Notes: generated by a model not told the origin, from the sequence alone. Numbered from the stretch's first letter, positions 41,007-53,564 are shown. The stretch: DNA of 64,000 nucleotides from Rhabditoides inermis (GCA_963966185.1 CAWZYM010000253.1:1554001-1618000); one strand, 5' to 3'. Made by a program: numbers and translations.

Positions 41007-43054
41007 TTAGTGAATGGTTGTGTGCATCCTTGAAACAGCAGAAGTAGCGACTCGCGACGTCGCAGAAACCGAGTGAACACCCATCACCACACTGGACAGA
41101 GACGCTGAAGATGACACTTTTGATTTCAGCGTGAGGCGAACAGAACACTCACATTCGAATAGCCTCGCTGCAGTGTCCCTCAGCTCCCGGATGCAGTAGA
41201 TGACAATGAGTGGATCGAAGATGGGGTAGATGGACACTGCCAGAACAGCTGCCTGCAACTGTCAGCTGAAAGATATGGTGAAACGCGCGCCCAACCTTTG
41301 CCCACGGGAATTCGATTCCAAACAAAGGGAGAATCACTATGAATGATACTGGAATGAAGTTGAAGAGCAGTGGAATGAAAGCCTGAGTAGTAGATAATGA
41401 AGTATGAAGACGCGTACACTTTGTGTTGTTGATTACTGTTCTTTGCCGCTATTTTAGCTGACCTGTGTGATGAGTGCTCGAAACAGCTGCACTTGTATTC
41501 GCTTGAAGACGGCTGGAAGGTTGCCAGAGTGCAGCTTGCGTACTATCAGAACTGTCGCCGCGAGTATGATAAGCATCAACAGCACCTGCCAAACAAAGCA
41601 ATTATCACCATGATCTTTGTGATAACAAATTGTGATATGATTTGTATTGCTTGAACGATACATAATTCCATACAAGCGTGTTATTGACGTACCAGCTGTG
41701 CCAACGAAGCGATCACTCCTACGATGGCGGTCCAATAGTACGCGCGCACATCGTCGCCCTCCACCGACTGAAGAGACTATGCGAACACGGCTAGACAAAC
41801 AAAGAGCTGACTATTCTGTACTGAAATCCGATCACGTCCTTCTCCGTCACGTTGATGCCGTAGTTGTCAAGCATGAAGGGAGCAGCCTGCAAGCTATACT
41901 TTCCACTGTGAGAAGTCTGTCCGTACCGGCTGAAGATGTCGCATTGACGGCGAGCCGACCTGCATTGTGTACATGAATGGAATGACGAGACAGAACGAGG
42001 TAGAGAAGTAGATGAAGGCGTAGCGCGACAGAACCGAGAGGTATTGCGGTCTGGAAATGAAGAAATAATCGAGTGATTGACGTGTTCTCCGAATAAAATG
42101 AAATTGAGTTGGAATGAAGTAAATGCTACTTTTAAGGGGATTTTTAACCGATCATTTTGCATTCTTATCTCTATCTCACTTGCATATTACGATGTATCGA
42201 TATACGAATTGAAACGTTAGCGAAAGGAGGCATAGTATGAACGTGGCTGCATATGCCACGAGAAACGGACGCATTTCACTAGCTGGTATAGGCGAGTAGA
42301 TGGACACAACGAGATAGGAGTCGTTTCCGGAGTACGCAACCTGGAAACGAGTACTGTTAGTTGCTCAAATCAAGTATTCATAAACTGTTAACGTTTTCAG
42401 TTTCTGTTCAATGCGTATAAAATTTGTTTTTAACTTTTTTCAGCTATTTTTTTTTGTTACATGTGCTCATACAAGTTTTATGACTGCTTATTAAAGGCAC
42501 AGGGGCGTTTAGTGTTACCAAGGTTGATCGAAATTCACTTATGAGAACTTGGCAAAACTGATTGCACGTAGCGGGAATCGAACTGGCGCAGCTTGGTCCG
42601 TGAATCGTGAGCGTTACCACAACACTACAACGACATGTGCTGTCGAACTCATATCTACGTGATGCGCACAGAGCTCAACTTTTGGATAAGCATTTCGGCG
42701 CGAAGTTCGAATTCGCCTTACCAAGCTTCGCACGTGCACATGATGGTAAGCGTGTAGGTAACGCGGAAACGCCGTTCTTTCGCGTTTTCTTTGATTGTTT
42801 CGTGTATATGGCTCAAGCAATGTTCCGAAATCAAAACTAAGCGCCATTGTGCCTTTAAAGCTCACCGGAGTCGCCAGAATGTTTGTGATGGCGTAGAATA
42901 TGTTGACGATAGCGAATATGGCGAGCAGGTATCTGTACTGTCGCATAGAGGGGTGCGAGCGTGACTGGTAGATGACGACTATGAGGAAGACGTTGAATAT
43001 TGTGGAGAGAATGGAGGTGACGTAGGCAGCGACGATGTGCATGCGACGAGACAT
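41007..43054 (-). CDS. Str-superfamily seven-transmembrane chemoreceptor
   Basis: Exons from ATG 43054 (MSRRMHIVAAYVTSILSTIF) to TAA 41007-41009 give about 340 residues with seven hydrophobic segments. Family hallmarks are the TM2-3 region ending FQFVYRYIVIC, a Gln-rich junction before TM6 (IQVQLFRALITQAFIPLLFN), and TM7 with SIYPIFDPLIVIYCIRELRD, matching the YPxxDP..I..YR pattern of Srd/Str/Srj receptors. The C-tail is Ser/Thr-rich (SSLSSVVMGVHSVSATSRVA). These receptors are expected at the ciliary membrane of sensory neurons, where they detect odorants or pheromones; the ligand is unknown. The first intron (42341-42865) contains a TIR element whose end lies only a few bases from the donor site. 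The gene shows no frame damage. Confidence 0.85.
42491..42858 (-). mobile_element. TIR element with internal tRNA-like box (copy 3)
   Basis: It is bounded by TTAAAGGCACAGGGGCG and the complement of TTAAAGGCACAATGGCGC. Internal sequence matches copy 2 (16116-16485) along most of its length in reverse orientation, including the A/B-box region. It occupies most of the first intron of the chemoreceptor gene. Confidence 0.85.
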
Positions 43055-44599
43055 ACCTGCACTTGTACGCGGATGTGGCTTTGAACACTGGAAATGGTAA
43101 CTGTTTTTTGAAAGTGCATCAGTAAAAACCGGCAAACGCTCAAAAAGAGCAGGCCATCATATTTTTCATGCATGAAATACACGCGAAAGAAAACAAAATA
43201 CAACATCTTTTCATAAAAAAAACATACTCAAACGATTAAGAACATGCTGTAAGGTTTTCAAATTCGTGAGGAGAAACAACGAAATTTCGCGTTTTTCAAA
43301 ATGAAAATACATAGCAAACGATAGTGTGTTGTCATGGAGCACATACAAGTGCAGGCATTCTCACAGCGGAGTCAGTCAAAGCACGACACGACACGAGTGA
43401 AGAGTGGCATTGAACGGCATGTATAAAACAAATGATGAATGCTACAGTGCTCGAGTTCAACTTATTTCACAAGAAACTAGGGTTGTAGACATTTATTATT
43501 ATAACTCATTAAATGATGCTTTGATCAAGACAAAAAAATGTGTAGGCACCTAATGACGAACCCGCGGACTGTCTAACAGCGAAGCTAAGCGAGACCGTTA
43601 TCACCAGGCCAGGTTGGCATGTGAGGGGTTCAGTAAAAGAGAGACTGGAACGTTAAGAAAAGTTTGCGAAGCATTTGTTCTGTATACTGTATGTTGAATG
43701 AATGCCAACGATAACAGTTCCATCAGAAAAGTTCTATGCTAGATGGGAGCCGATGAGCATGATTTAAACAGTTTCGTATAGTCACAAATCCATCAAGTAA
43801 ACAAATAGAGACCTTTCGTTTGTACTGGATGTCCCCGCGCGCTGGAATGCTCTAAACCGACTTTTCCTGTTGAAGCACTTTCCCAATTTTTGGAGTGTGA
43901 GTGAGAAAGATATTTTTAATGGGGATTTTTCGAACGATGAGAGTGGGCGCGGTGTGATCTTTCTGAGAACCTTTCTGGGATAAAATATAAAAAAAAGAGC
44001 GCGACCCAATAACTACAAATCACTTTTGGTATCAATGAGTAATCGAGAAATCAAAAACTGTTCAAGACTGGCGAACAGGTCATATATACATATATACTCA
44101 TATATACTGGTCTGTGAGGGCGGGTTGTACTCAAGTCGATACTAAGATGTGGTTGGGCCGTTGACTGATGTAGAGGGGCGGTTCGCCGAACCTAACGCGG
44201 CGCGCTCTAAAGTCTTGTTCGTGCCGGGTTACTGCAGCTCGGGAGAGTGACGGCATGCTAAAGATAGTAAACGCGTGGACGGTTAGTACGGCGGAGCCGC
44301 GACAGCTTTCGTGATTCGCTCATCGGTGTCTTTGTCAGAGGGTGAAGTGTACAAAATTCAACAATGATTCACTGAACGATGCTTGCTTTCACCTATAACG
44401 ACCTCAACTTAAACGTGATCACGCGCTAACTTACGGTTAAGCATATCAGAAAGTTCTGATTCGAAAAAAGATCACTTTTTGACAAACTGAAGTTTGAAGC
44501 TATTTGCTATTTCAACAAGCGTCTCATGATCATAAAGCGAGCTTCTAACCAGTCACGTCACGTAAGAGTATGTGATTAGAGACCAATAACAGTTGACAG

Positions 44600-45720
44600 T
44601 CATTAGAGAGGGCGCGCAGCGCTTTCTCGCATGTACTGATTTACCCCACGCGCTAGGATGCCTTAGAACGACTTTTCCGGATGCACTTCGCCTGATTGTG
44701 AAGTGATATCACCTATTCCATTGGATCAGGCTCTCGAAATGAGGGGAAGTCTTAGAGATTTGTTTTGTGATTAATTAGAATCGAAGCTAGACACAGAGAG
44801 CCCGCATTTGGACGCGGAATGAGATTGGTGTCGGGCGCTCGGGCGTCGGACAATCGTTTGGCTCCGCCTCCTCTGATCGTGAGTCAGAAATAGGCAAATA
44901 GCGTGTGCGTGCTGGTATTATCGCAGCGGATTGAATAGGGAACGTGTATGAAAATGTAATTTTGTGAAACGACACTTTACACTTAAGAAAAGGACAGGCA
45001 TTATCTTTTTATCAACTGAGACAATCGGTACAAGCCAAATAATTTTAATCGGAAGTACTTTTCAAAAATAGTTTATATTTGGATTCCCGTTATACAAGTT
45101 TCCGACTGTTTCTCGAAGTTTTATATATGTAGACATACATAGAAGAGAAAGTCGTTCGTTTCTTCTTTTTTTAAATTTTTGACATTTCGGAAATGCCTAA
45201 TTCGCGTTTCATTGAGTTTTAACATTTACATTACTTTATTGAGAAATCTTTTATCACTGGGGAGCAATTTATATTTAAAATTGAGTATTCAGAAAATGGT
45301 ATGATCATCATTTGGTACGGAAATTAGAGAGGGCGCGCCAGCGCCCTCTCGTTTGTACTGGATGTCCCCGCGCGCTAGAATGCTCAAAAACGACTTTTCC
45401 CGGATGAAGCACTTTTCCTCATTTTGAAGTGATTTCCACTGTTACATTGCATTCACATCTCTATTCGATAGAGTTATAGAAAGTTGTATTGAGTTTGATT
45501 GAATTTGAAGCGAGATACGGAGAGTCCGCATTCGAGTGCGGATTGAGATTGGTGTCGGGCGGGCGGGCGGGCGTCGGACAATCGCTTTCGCCCCGCCCCC
45601 TCTGTGTGTGAGTGAGAGAGAGAGAGATAGGCGAATAGCGGGTGCGCGTCGGTATCCTCGCAGCGAATCGCGAACGTGTATGAAAATGTAATTTTGTGAA
45701 ACAAAACTTAAGAAAAGGAC
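44600..45720. repeat. Two copies of a ~380-bp dispersed repeat
   Basis: Segments 44600-45000 and 45330-45720 share the order: CGCGCTAGAATG-like core, ACGACTTTTCCGGATG, GAGATTGGTGTCGGGCG, CGGACAATCG, then GAACGTGTATGAAAATGTAA. Shorter relatives of the left part occur near 43815 and 47115. Confidence 0.75.
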
Positions 45721-45723
45721 AGA

Positions 45724-46055
45724 TATTATCTTTCAAAAGTACTTCCAAGTAAAAGTAGTTGGTTTGTACTGTTGTCTCAGTTGAGCAAAAGGACTGACAT
45801 GTTTTCAATGGAGACATGTGCAAACAGGCTCTCAGCATTATTTGACGTGTTATGTTACAACAGAAGTTGTGCTTTTAGATAATAACTGCATAACTTCGTA
45901 AACGCGTTCATTATAATATGGCCGCTTTGCACTGGTATGAGAGAGAGAGAGCCTGTTGGCACATGTCTCCATTGAAAACATGTCAGTCCTTTTGCTCAAC
46001 TGAGACAACAGTACAAACCAACTACTTTTACTTGGAAGTACTTTTGAAAGATAAT
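45724..46055. repeat. Near-perfect 110-bp inverted repeat
   Basis: Arm 45724-45834 is the reverse complement of 45945-46055 with about one mismatch. The spacer is about 110 bp. The right side of the first arm continues from the dispersed repeat at 45330-45720. Confidence 0.85.
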
Positions 46056-46191
46056 AAACATTGTTACGGTTATCTCAGAGAACGAAGCAGGCTAGAAAGT
46101 CAACATTGTCGCACGATTAGATTACGACTAGGATTCACAGAGTGAAAAGACGTTATAAGCAAAGTTAAAATCAAACAATATTAAAAGCACT

Positions 46192-46380
46192 ATGCGCTTA
46201 AGCACTATGCACCTAACATCAGCTATCGGCAAGGCGTTTGAATCCATCATCAAGCGCGAGATTTGCAAGGCGTTTGAATCCATCATCAAGCGCGAGATTT
46301 TTATCCCCGACGAGATTCTTTTCTCAAGTCAATCCGCCTTTTGCGATTACATATCAACGCATTGTAACGTCGCATTGTAA
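46192..46380 (+). pseudogene. Non-LTR reverse transcriptase relic with tandem duplication
   Basis: The frame reads LTSAIGKAFESIIKREI...IPDEILFSSQSAF, which matches the start of retroelement reverse transcriptases (ISLTSxIGKxFExII, then SQ.GF). A 36-base unit encoding KAFESIIKREIC is duplicated in tandem (46228-46299). No flanking element of useful length remains. Confidence 0.6.
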
Positions 46381-46936
46381 TTTGTTCCTTCCAATCCTTC
46401 CTTTCATAAGTCACATATCATATATTTTCTAGATCTGTAAGTGTTCCACCTTGATCTAGCGTAATGATTGTGTTTATTGTACAATTGATAAATATTATTA
46501 TTATTAAGAAAGTCGAAATGAATGATAACTAGCCTGGAAATTTATACGCACGTCATAGCCGTTTCTCATTTGTATCCTATAGCCGATAGTTTCTCATTTT
46601 ATCCTATAGGCTTTGTTCGCTTCGCACGCAAATGACGACTTTATCCGCTCATATTTTCAGATGAAAAAATCAAATGCGATATTCAATACGAAATATCTCT
46701 TTTTTTTAACATACTCAATTTACTTCACTCTAATATTAGGACTTTTATCTTATAAGGAATACCGTAGAACTTTTGCGTGGTTTTGTGTTGTTGGTATTTT
46801 TGTAGCAGAGCCGTCACATCTTCTTATACTCTTCACCTTTTCTTCGCGGGTTAGTGAGGAGAAGTTCATTTAGTGGTAAAATATCTTTTGTAGAAAAATC
46901 ATGATGGTACAAAAAAATCCGCACAGTCAGCCTGGG

Positions 46937-46939
<3 letters not shown>

Positions 46940-46993
<54 letters not shown>
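46940..46993. repeat. GA microsatellite
   Basis: About 26 GA units without interruption. Confidence 0.95.
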
Positions 46994-46997
<4 letters not shown>

Positions 46998-47265
46998 CGG
47001 CTTGCCTGAACTTTTGCAAAAACCGCTCGACAAGCGCTCAACTCACTGAGAGTCGAATCATAGTCAGAAAAAGTTTCGCTTTTGACATTTGATATCTCTC
47101 TGCCAAATTCTTTGTACTGACTAACCCCACGCGCTAGAACGCAGAACGAATCTTTTTGGATGAGGTATGTACTTTTGCTAATTTGAAGTCATACCGACTA
47201 TTTCTTTGTGAACTCCACTTCAATTTTCGCATTATTGGTTTTATTTGAATTGGATTTAACTGCAC

Positions 47266-47789
47266 TATAGGGTATTCCCCCCGTTCACGGTACGGCAGTC
47301 ATCTCGTCGCATATTTTCTAGACATCATTTGATCGCAGCTAGTCGCGCTATCGGCCTGCGCAAGACCATTCGAACGCGCGATTCGCGCGCTTAGCGGTCT
47401 GATTTTAGGGAAATGAGGGTCATTTGCAAGTCAATTGAAGCAGATCGGAGCACCTCCCAGAGCTAATAACTCCGTTCAAACTCTTCAGAATTTTATGAAA
47501 TTTTCAGGGTGTATAGGTCTGTATACGATCCATCGATTGTCGTGGGCTTTTTACGATATCTCAAAAACTAAATGTATTATGAGCATAAAAGTGGTCAAAA
47601 CCACCGTTTTCCAACGGGAAAACTAGAAACTTTAATAACTTGGTTCCGACTGAACCAAATTGCACCAAACGTGCACATCACGTCCGAAAGACACATACGA
47701 AAAGATTGTCGTGGGCTTTTCTTGTATTTCTTATTTTGAACGGAGTTATTCCACAAAAACCTCGTAATGATGGGGGGATACCCTATACG
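47266..47789. mobile_element. Small TIR element (TATAGGGTAT...CCCCCC ends)
   Basis: Left end TATAGGGTATTCCCCCC and right end GGGGGGATACCCTATA are inverted copies. Inside each end lies a second inverted pair (AATAACTCCGTTCAAA at about 47465 and its complement at about 47740). ATTGTCGTGGGCTTTT occurs twice. No transposase frame is present. Confidence 0.7.
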
Positions 47790-48057
47790 CATATGCAATA
47801 GCTTCTAAGCAGTCACGTGTGCAAAACGTTTTTTATTTATTTTCCACATGCAAAACGGTTTTTAAAAGTTAAATGAACAAACGCAAATTGATGATTATTA
47901 TAGTAAAGATAAAGGCATTCCCCGATTACAAAAGTTTACTATAGCACTACACCATAGCCCACCGATTTTCTAACAACAACTCCGGCCTATTTTTGCGCCC
48001 GTGGTCCGTGAGTGACGAATCCTGAGGGTTATACGGTTATACATTCTCTTTTGAAAA

Positions 48058-48554
48058 GTACAAGCGTAAAGTAGCTCTATTTGGGTTCATCTCAATTCGA
48101 CAAAAGCACATGCATAAAACTATTATTCCTACACTAAACTCTAAACACAAACCTGCTCTCTCAAACGATATGTAGAAACGTATACTTTATCGATAATTTA
48201 TTTATAGGGGCTATATAATATACTTTCTTATTTCTTATGAAAGCATTGTGAAAATCAATAAACAGCTATAAAACAATCGTTCAGTTTACAATGATGTTTT
48301 CATTATTTTTGAATGTATACAAATACATTAGCTTTTTGATAGATGACTCATTTGATAAACGGGTTAATAGAATGTGAGTGATAGAATGTGTGTGTGCAAT
48401 AGTATATTCATCTTGGCATTTGATTGTCAATGTATTTGTGATCGTTTTGAGAGAGCAGGTTTGTGTTTATAGTTTAGTGTAGAAATAATAGTTTTATGCA
48501 TGTGTTTTTGTTGAATTGAGATGAACCCAAACAGAGCTACTTTACGCTTGTACT
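48058..48554. mobile_element. Fold-back element with ~110-bp inverted arms
   Basis: Arms 48058-48170 and 48442-48554 are reverse complements with a few mismatches (starting GTACAAGCGTAAAGTAGCTC). The AT-rich interior has no coding frame. Confidence 0.75.
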
Positions 48555-49819
48555 TTGTGTGTGTGCAATAGTATATTCTATAGTACATAGTCGAGTGTGC
48601 ATGCGGGCTCTTCTGATCAATATTAGCGTTTGAATGCGCGAAATTTGAATGCTATTTTCCTGCTAAATAATATGCGTGTTATATATTTGTTGTTGTTATT
48701 TCGTTTTACCATCAGGTTTTATTCTTTGTTAATAAATAATTTATATGAGCGGGTATATTTGTTTCGGAATATTTTTTAGGTTCCGGTATCATTTTTCTTA
48801 TCAACACAGAACTCTCACTCCAGTTGTGTCCGCTGACACATGCACAGTCTCTCTCCGAGATCTGTGTAAAGTCTGTGAGAGATCTGGGAAATATCGGATG
48901 AGGCAGGATTGTTGTGGATTAGCCGGAAATATTGTGGATTAGGCCAGTGGGCATGCAAAGTTGAGTTTTTTGTGGAGTAAAATAATTTGAAAGAGCTGTG
49001 AAACAATCGCAGCAAAACGGCGGAGTTTGACCAATTAATATTACCTGCTTTTCTATTTGTTATCTTTTCTATATTCAAAAAATTTCGTGAAACTGTTTGT
49101 GGAACACGAAAGAAATTACGCGCATCAAGTCATCAAGCCATAGTGGCTTGGTTTGGTGCGAAAAAAGAAAACCGTGCACTTTTTTGTATACTATTTCGAA
49201 GTTTTGTACATAATTCATATAAACATTTTTCCTCATGGGCGGAGCACTACACAACATATCACACGTGACACCGTCAAGTTTACTTTAACCAAACACAGTA
49301 GCCGTCTTGTTTTATGACGTTTTGATTGAGATGAGACATCGCTATCACTGGAGTGGCACACATTGGCATGCTGCAATCGGGATGAAGACTGGCATTCATC
49401 TACCGCCTGTCAATCGCTCTCGTGTGTAGACTGTGTAGAGCTTTTGAAACGTGTCTACTCGTGAAAATGTTCAATGGTTTCTTTTCGAGATGGTTGTTTT
49501 TTTTTAAACCTGGAATGCAAAGTTCCATTTGCCTCTCGTCTCTGTCAGTCGATTGAGTGTGGTGAAGCGGCGGAAACGTGTGGAGTAGACATTCTTTCTC
49601 GACGTGATAGAGGCGACACCTCCTGTGATAACAACGCGACAAGTGATTAGCCCGTGAGAATCCCAATCTTACACCTGCACTTGTTGAAAGATCGAGTGAC
49701 TCGCGGACCGCACTCTTTTTTTTGGCGCACGCCCAATCATGTGTTCTTGTGTGTTTCATTTTGATTGGCGGGGGGCGGCTTCCGGATCGATAGTGTTGGT
49801 GAGTTGGTGTTCATACAGG

Positions 49820-52800
49820 ATGCTTGGGCTACTCGCCTCTCTCCTTCTCTACTATTCCCTCGTCATCGCTACCCTCTTCCTCTCCACTGTCATATTGATA
49901 GTCAGCGGACACAACTGGGGTGAGTGTCACGTGTTTAGTTATTGGAATTGTGACTGTGACACCGGTCGAATTGCCAACACCGATTGTCAGTAACGAAATC
50001 GGTAACTCAGCTTGTCGAGCTCAATTTGGTCAGGTCGTCTCTCTCACGTGTACATCGGAGTGATCTCGCGGGCGCAGCGCTGGGCGGATGCTCGATTGGA
50101 GAGGGAGGGGGAGGGGAGCGAGAACAACAACAACCCAGTCGACACCTCCGTCACACTCGCCGGCAAGACGCATCTGTGCGAGGAGGTGAGCGCATCGCCG
50201 AGTCCCCTGGACATTTCAACAACAGTCTAGTCACCGGTATCACGGGCATTCTTGTGACGGACATTCTGTGCACTTGTGATTAATTTGTATGGTTTCTGTG
50301 TTCAAAACATGATTCCAGGTTCCTCTGTTGCCAATCACCGGTCTGCTGCCACTCTCCGCAGACCTTCTCCGCTCAGGTGTGGAGTGTATCGTACAGGTAA
50401 GTTGTTGTTGATTGTTTCTTTGCGGTTATCCCACATGTGCATATCAGTTGTTATCTGACAGCTTTTCGGGGCAAAGAGTGCAGCCCGCACAGATAGCAAG
50501 CGAGCCGGAAAACGATAAATCAAATGTTCTTTACCCGACAGGCGTCCGTGTGAGAAGACGCAAAATACAATACGAAAAAGAGTGGTCATCGAACATTTCT
50601 GCAAACTTGTGGAATGCGGTTTGTTGTACAGTAGGGATAGACATCTTTCCGAGTGAATAACGCATATACTCAACTTCAAATTCAATCAATTTCAAACAGG
50701 TAGTAGTCATGTTTGTTTGCCACAACGTTATGTGGATAACCAATTCCCTTCTCACTTCCCGTCTTCTCTCACGTTCGCAACTCGGTCGTCTTTGGTCGTC
50801 TTGTCGCAAGTATGTCGTCGTAATTGGTGTGTAGAGAAGGCTCGCAAACAAGTTTCAATCAGACACTACTCCCCCATGACATCACGGCGGTCAGATAATT
50901 ATATCTCAAGATTTGTCATACTCCATTGAATGATGTTTTCATTCTGACATAATTATGGGAAGGTACCGAGCATCGACCCTTAAACATGTGTTTGCCAAAC
51001 GAAAACAATATCAGTACGCCAGCTGGGTGTGATCTCGGCTCTGCGAATGGGTATTGTAAATGTGGGACAAAATGTGTGTTTTTTTCAGGACAACTGTTTC
51101 TGAAAATATTGAACTATTCGAACGGAGTGAAGATATTTTTGAAACAATCCAGCTTGGATATTTTGGAAACAATCCAGCTTAATGCTAGTGTGTTGTTTTT
51201 GAGGACGACGTGTCTCGCGGCGTGAAGCAGTTCGCGTGGACCGATGGCTACACTGGCATGCGGCGGGCGCCCGGCTGCTGGAAGAGAGAGACACTCTTCT
51301 TCTCCGGAACAATATTCCGGTAAGTTAAAAAAAAATTTATAGGAATCCTGCCGTTTTCATTCAATCTCGTATTCGTGTCTACTGGTTAGCTTTAGCTTAT
51401 GAATAAATAACATTATAGTGCAAACAAAAGTGCTTTTCCCCAGGTTCGGCATTCTGTTCCCCACCCGCGTTCTCCTGCTGGTCTTCTCGATCGCGTGGGG
51501 CTTCCTCGGAGGAGTGTATGTTGGCACGGTCAAGCCGAGTGAGGTAAGTACACTGTTCATGTTTTTTTTACTGCATTATCTAAAAACTATAGTGTAAGAG
51601 TTCACAGTGTCACTAATGTTCGGCTGTAATCTAATAGCTAATCGTATATAGTCATCGCCTGGTGGATAGTTTCTGTTATTGCCAGCCGGGGTCAGTTGGC
51701 GAAACTCAGTTTCGAGCGAGAGAGGTCAGACAGTGCGGGCAAATGGTCGAGTGTCGCGCGTCCTCTTTGATTCGCATGCCGGCTTCTTTGATCGATATTA
51801 TCGTTTGAAAGCGCGCACTTGGGTCTCCTCACGACTAGAAGGTAGATCGAATGCGACTAGAGAGTAGATCGATTTTCTACCGTAATCTGGCGAACTATCT
51901 CCCAGAATAATATCATATGTGTTCAGTCGGTCCGCCTGTACATAGGCCGTACATTCGGTCGGCTGTTCGCGTCGGCAGAGGGACTCGTAGCCACATTCCA
52001 CAACAGGGAGCTCAAGCCGCAGAGGGGAGGTGGGTGTTGGTGGTGGTGTGACACACCTCGTCTCTTTCGGACAAACACTCCTTGGAACACAAACATGCAA
52101 CGACTCGTGAGTGTTGAAGGCATCGCCGTCTCGAACCACCTCACATCCAACGACCCGATGACTCTGTTCTCGGACTGTGAAGATGGAGTGAGCTACACGG
52201 TGACGGGGCAGGCACACGGCGGACTGCAGGGAGTCATGCAGGCACGTACATCGACCACACCCAGTACCGCCAGCCTCCTCCCTGCCTCTGCACTTCTCTA
52301 AATAGGATAATGTATAAGAGTGTCAGAAATATTCGAATCCCTCACAACTTTTTTCGCAAAGCAAAGCGTGTGTTGCGAGAGCGGCTTGAAGTGTCTATTT
52401 CAAAGAACGAAACTAGGGGCACTCAAAAAGTGACAATTTGGTGAGAGAGGTGAGGGTGGTGCATTGCCATGCACTCTTCTTCCCAGACCCTCGGCGGTGC
52501 TCTCACGCCCGCTCTCTGGATGGACCGCGCCAGTATCAAGGAGAGAAAGGCGTTCCAGGTGCGTGTCATGCAAACCGAGTGATGCAAACACTGGTTGTGT
52601 ACGAAACGTTAGAAGGAATACTTATTAGACATATAGTGGGCCCCCCACCCGTTTTGGCGGTAGGCGAATTATCTTCGGCCGAAGTTTTTTTTTTACTTTC
52701 CTACTCCTAGGTCCCACTTGGTCCGATTGGTAGGGCATATGCAGTTTTGTTTCAGGAAGCGATGGTGTCGTACGCCTCCTCTCCGAAGAACATGCCCGTG

Positions 52801-53564
52801 CTGCTGTTCCCCGAGGGATTCTGCTGCAACGGCGACGTCGTACTCCAGTTCAGGTATCTACAGTCTGTCAGTATGGTCTTCTTCGTATTTAACATGATAC
52901 AATCATTGCAGTTGCTCCGATTCTCCGTCATTTGCTTGTTTGCTTCTACTCTAGTGTGTGCATATACCAGCCGTGAAAGGCACGAGACCACCTTGCAGGA
53001 AAGGCGCGTTCGTCTCAGGCATGCCGATCTACCCGATTGCTATCAAGCAGCGTGTCATGTGAGAACACTTTCCAACTTATCACATCAACATCGATTTCTC
53101 TCGGTGAACGATAAGCGAACACAACTTTTCGAGTATCTAAACTGTTGATTACGTATTGAAGGATGGGCGATCTGTTCTGGAAGGAGGACAACTACTTGCC
53201 GTACATGTTGCGTGTGATGGCGTCGTGGTAAGTGCAAATCTTCTACTTGTTTACTATGCTCACTTGTCTGCCTCATGCAGGTGCACCCAAGCCGATGTCT
53301 ACTACCTACCCGCGATGCGCATGCAAGACAACGAAAACGAGGAGGCATTCGCGAAAAGGGCGCAGCTGGCGATCGCGCGGCAACTCGGTGAGCCTCATTG
53401 CACAACTGCACGTCTCTAGATTCTGCTTTGAAGAGACTGTCCAGCCTTTGCACTCTGTGTCAGGCCGGAGCGCGATTCCGTACGACGGTGGGATGAGTCG
53501 GGCGGGCAACCAGGAGAGGGCGCGCGCCGCCATCGCACGACACCTCGCCACGGTAGTCGCGTGA
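49820..53564 (+). CDS. Glycerol-3-phosphate acyltransferase, GPAT3/4 (AGPAT6) type
   Basis: ER membrane enzyme that acylates glycerol-3-phosphate with acyl-CoA, the first step of glycerolipid synthesis. The exon chain starts MLGLLASLLLYYSLVIATLF; an in-frame ATG at 49739 would add 27 residues. A second hydrophobic pair follows at FGILFPTRVLLLVFSIAWGF. The PlsC acyltransferase domain has block I NHLTSNDPMTL (HX4D intact), GQAHGGLQGVMQ as in GPAT3/4, WMDRASIKERK, block III LLFPEGFCCNGD and block IV IYPIAIKQ, ending with SAIPYDGGMSRAGNQERAR. The family usually has PEGT, so PEGF here is a deviation. The donor after GGLQGVMQ is GC (CAG|gcacgt, 52240). AATAAA lies near 53650. C. elegans counterparts would be acl-4/acl-5-like; exact orthology is not tested. 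Confidence 0.88.

Larger units (their letters stand above)
43055..49738. other. Repeat-rich, gene-poor region
   Basis: About 6.7 kb without an exon chain I can support. Four diverged copies of a repeat with the core GTACTG...CCCGCGCGCTAGAATGC occur at about 43815, 44630, 45350 and 47115. Two of them continue for about 350 bp (44600-45000 and 45330-45720). The region also holds inverted-repeat elements, a reverse-transcriptase relic and a long GA tract, listed separately. Confidence 0.6.

Noticed and set aside
43537..43632. Possible 5S rRNA fragment (GCGAAGCTAAGC ... CCAGGTTGGCA)
   Set aside because: Only two short blocks resemble 5S RNA, the internal control region is not intact and pairing is poor. 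At most it is a relic.
46613..46873. 86-codon hydrophobic frame in the repeat region
   Set aside because: AT-rich, surrounded by repeats, with no promoter, splice or family support.
49400..49759. 119-codon minus-strand frame upstream of the acyltransferase
   Set aside because: No recognisable domain, biased toward His/Arg/Leu from promoter-region composition, and overlapping the plausible 5'UTR of the plus-strand gene.
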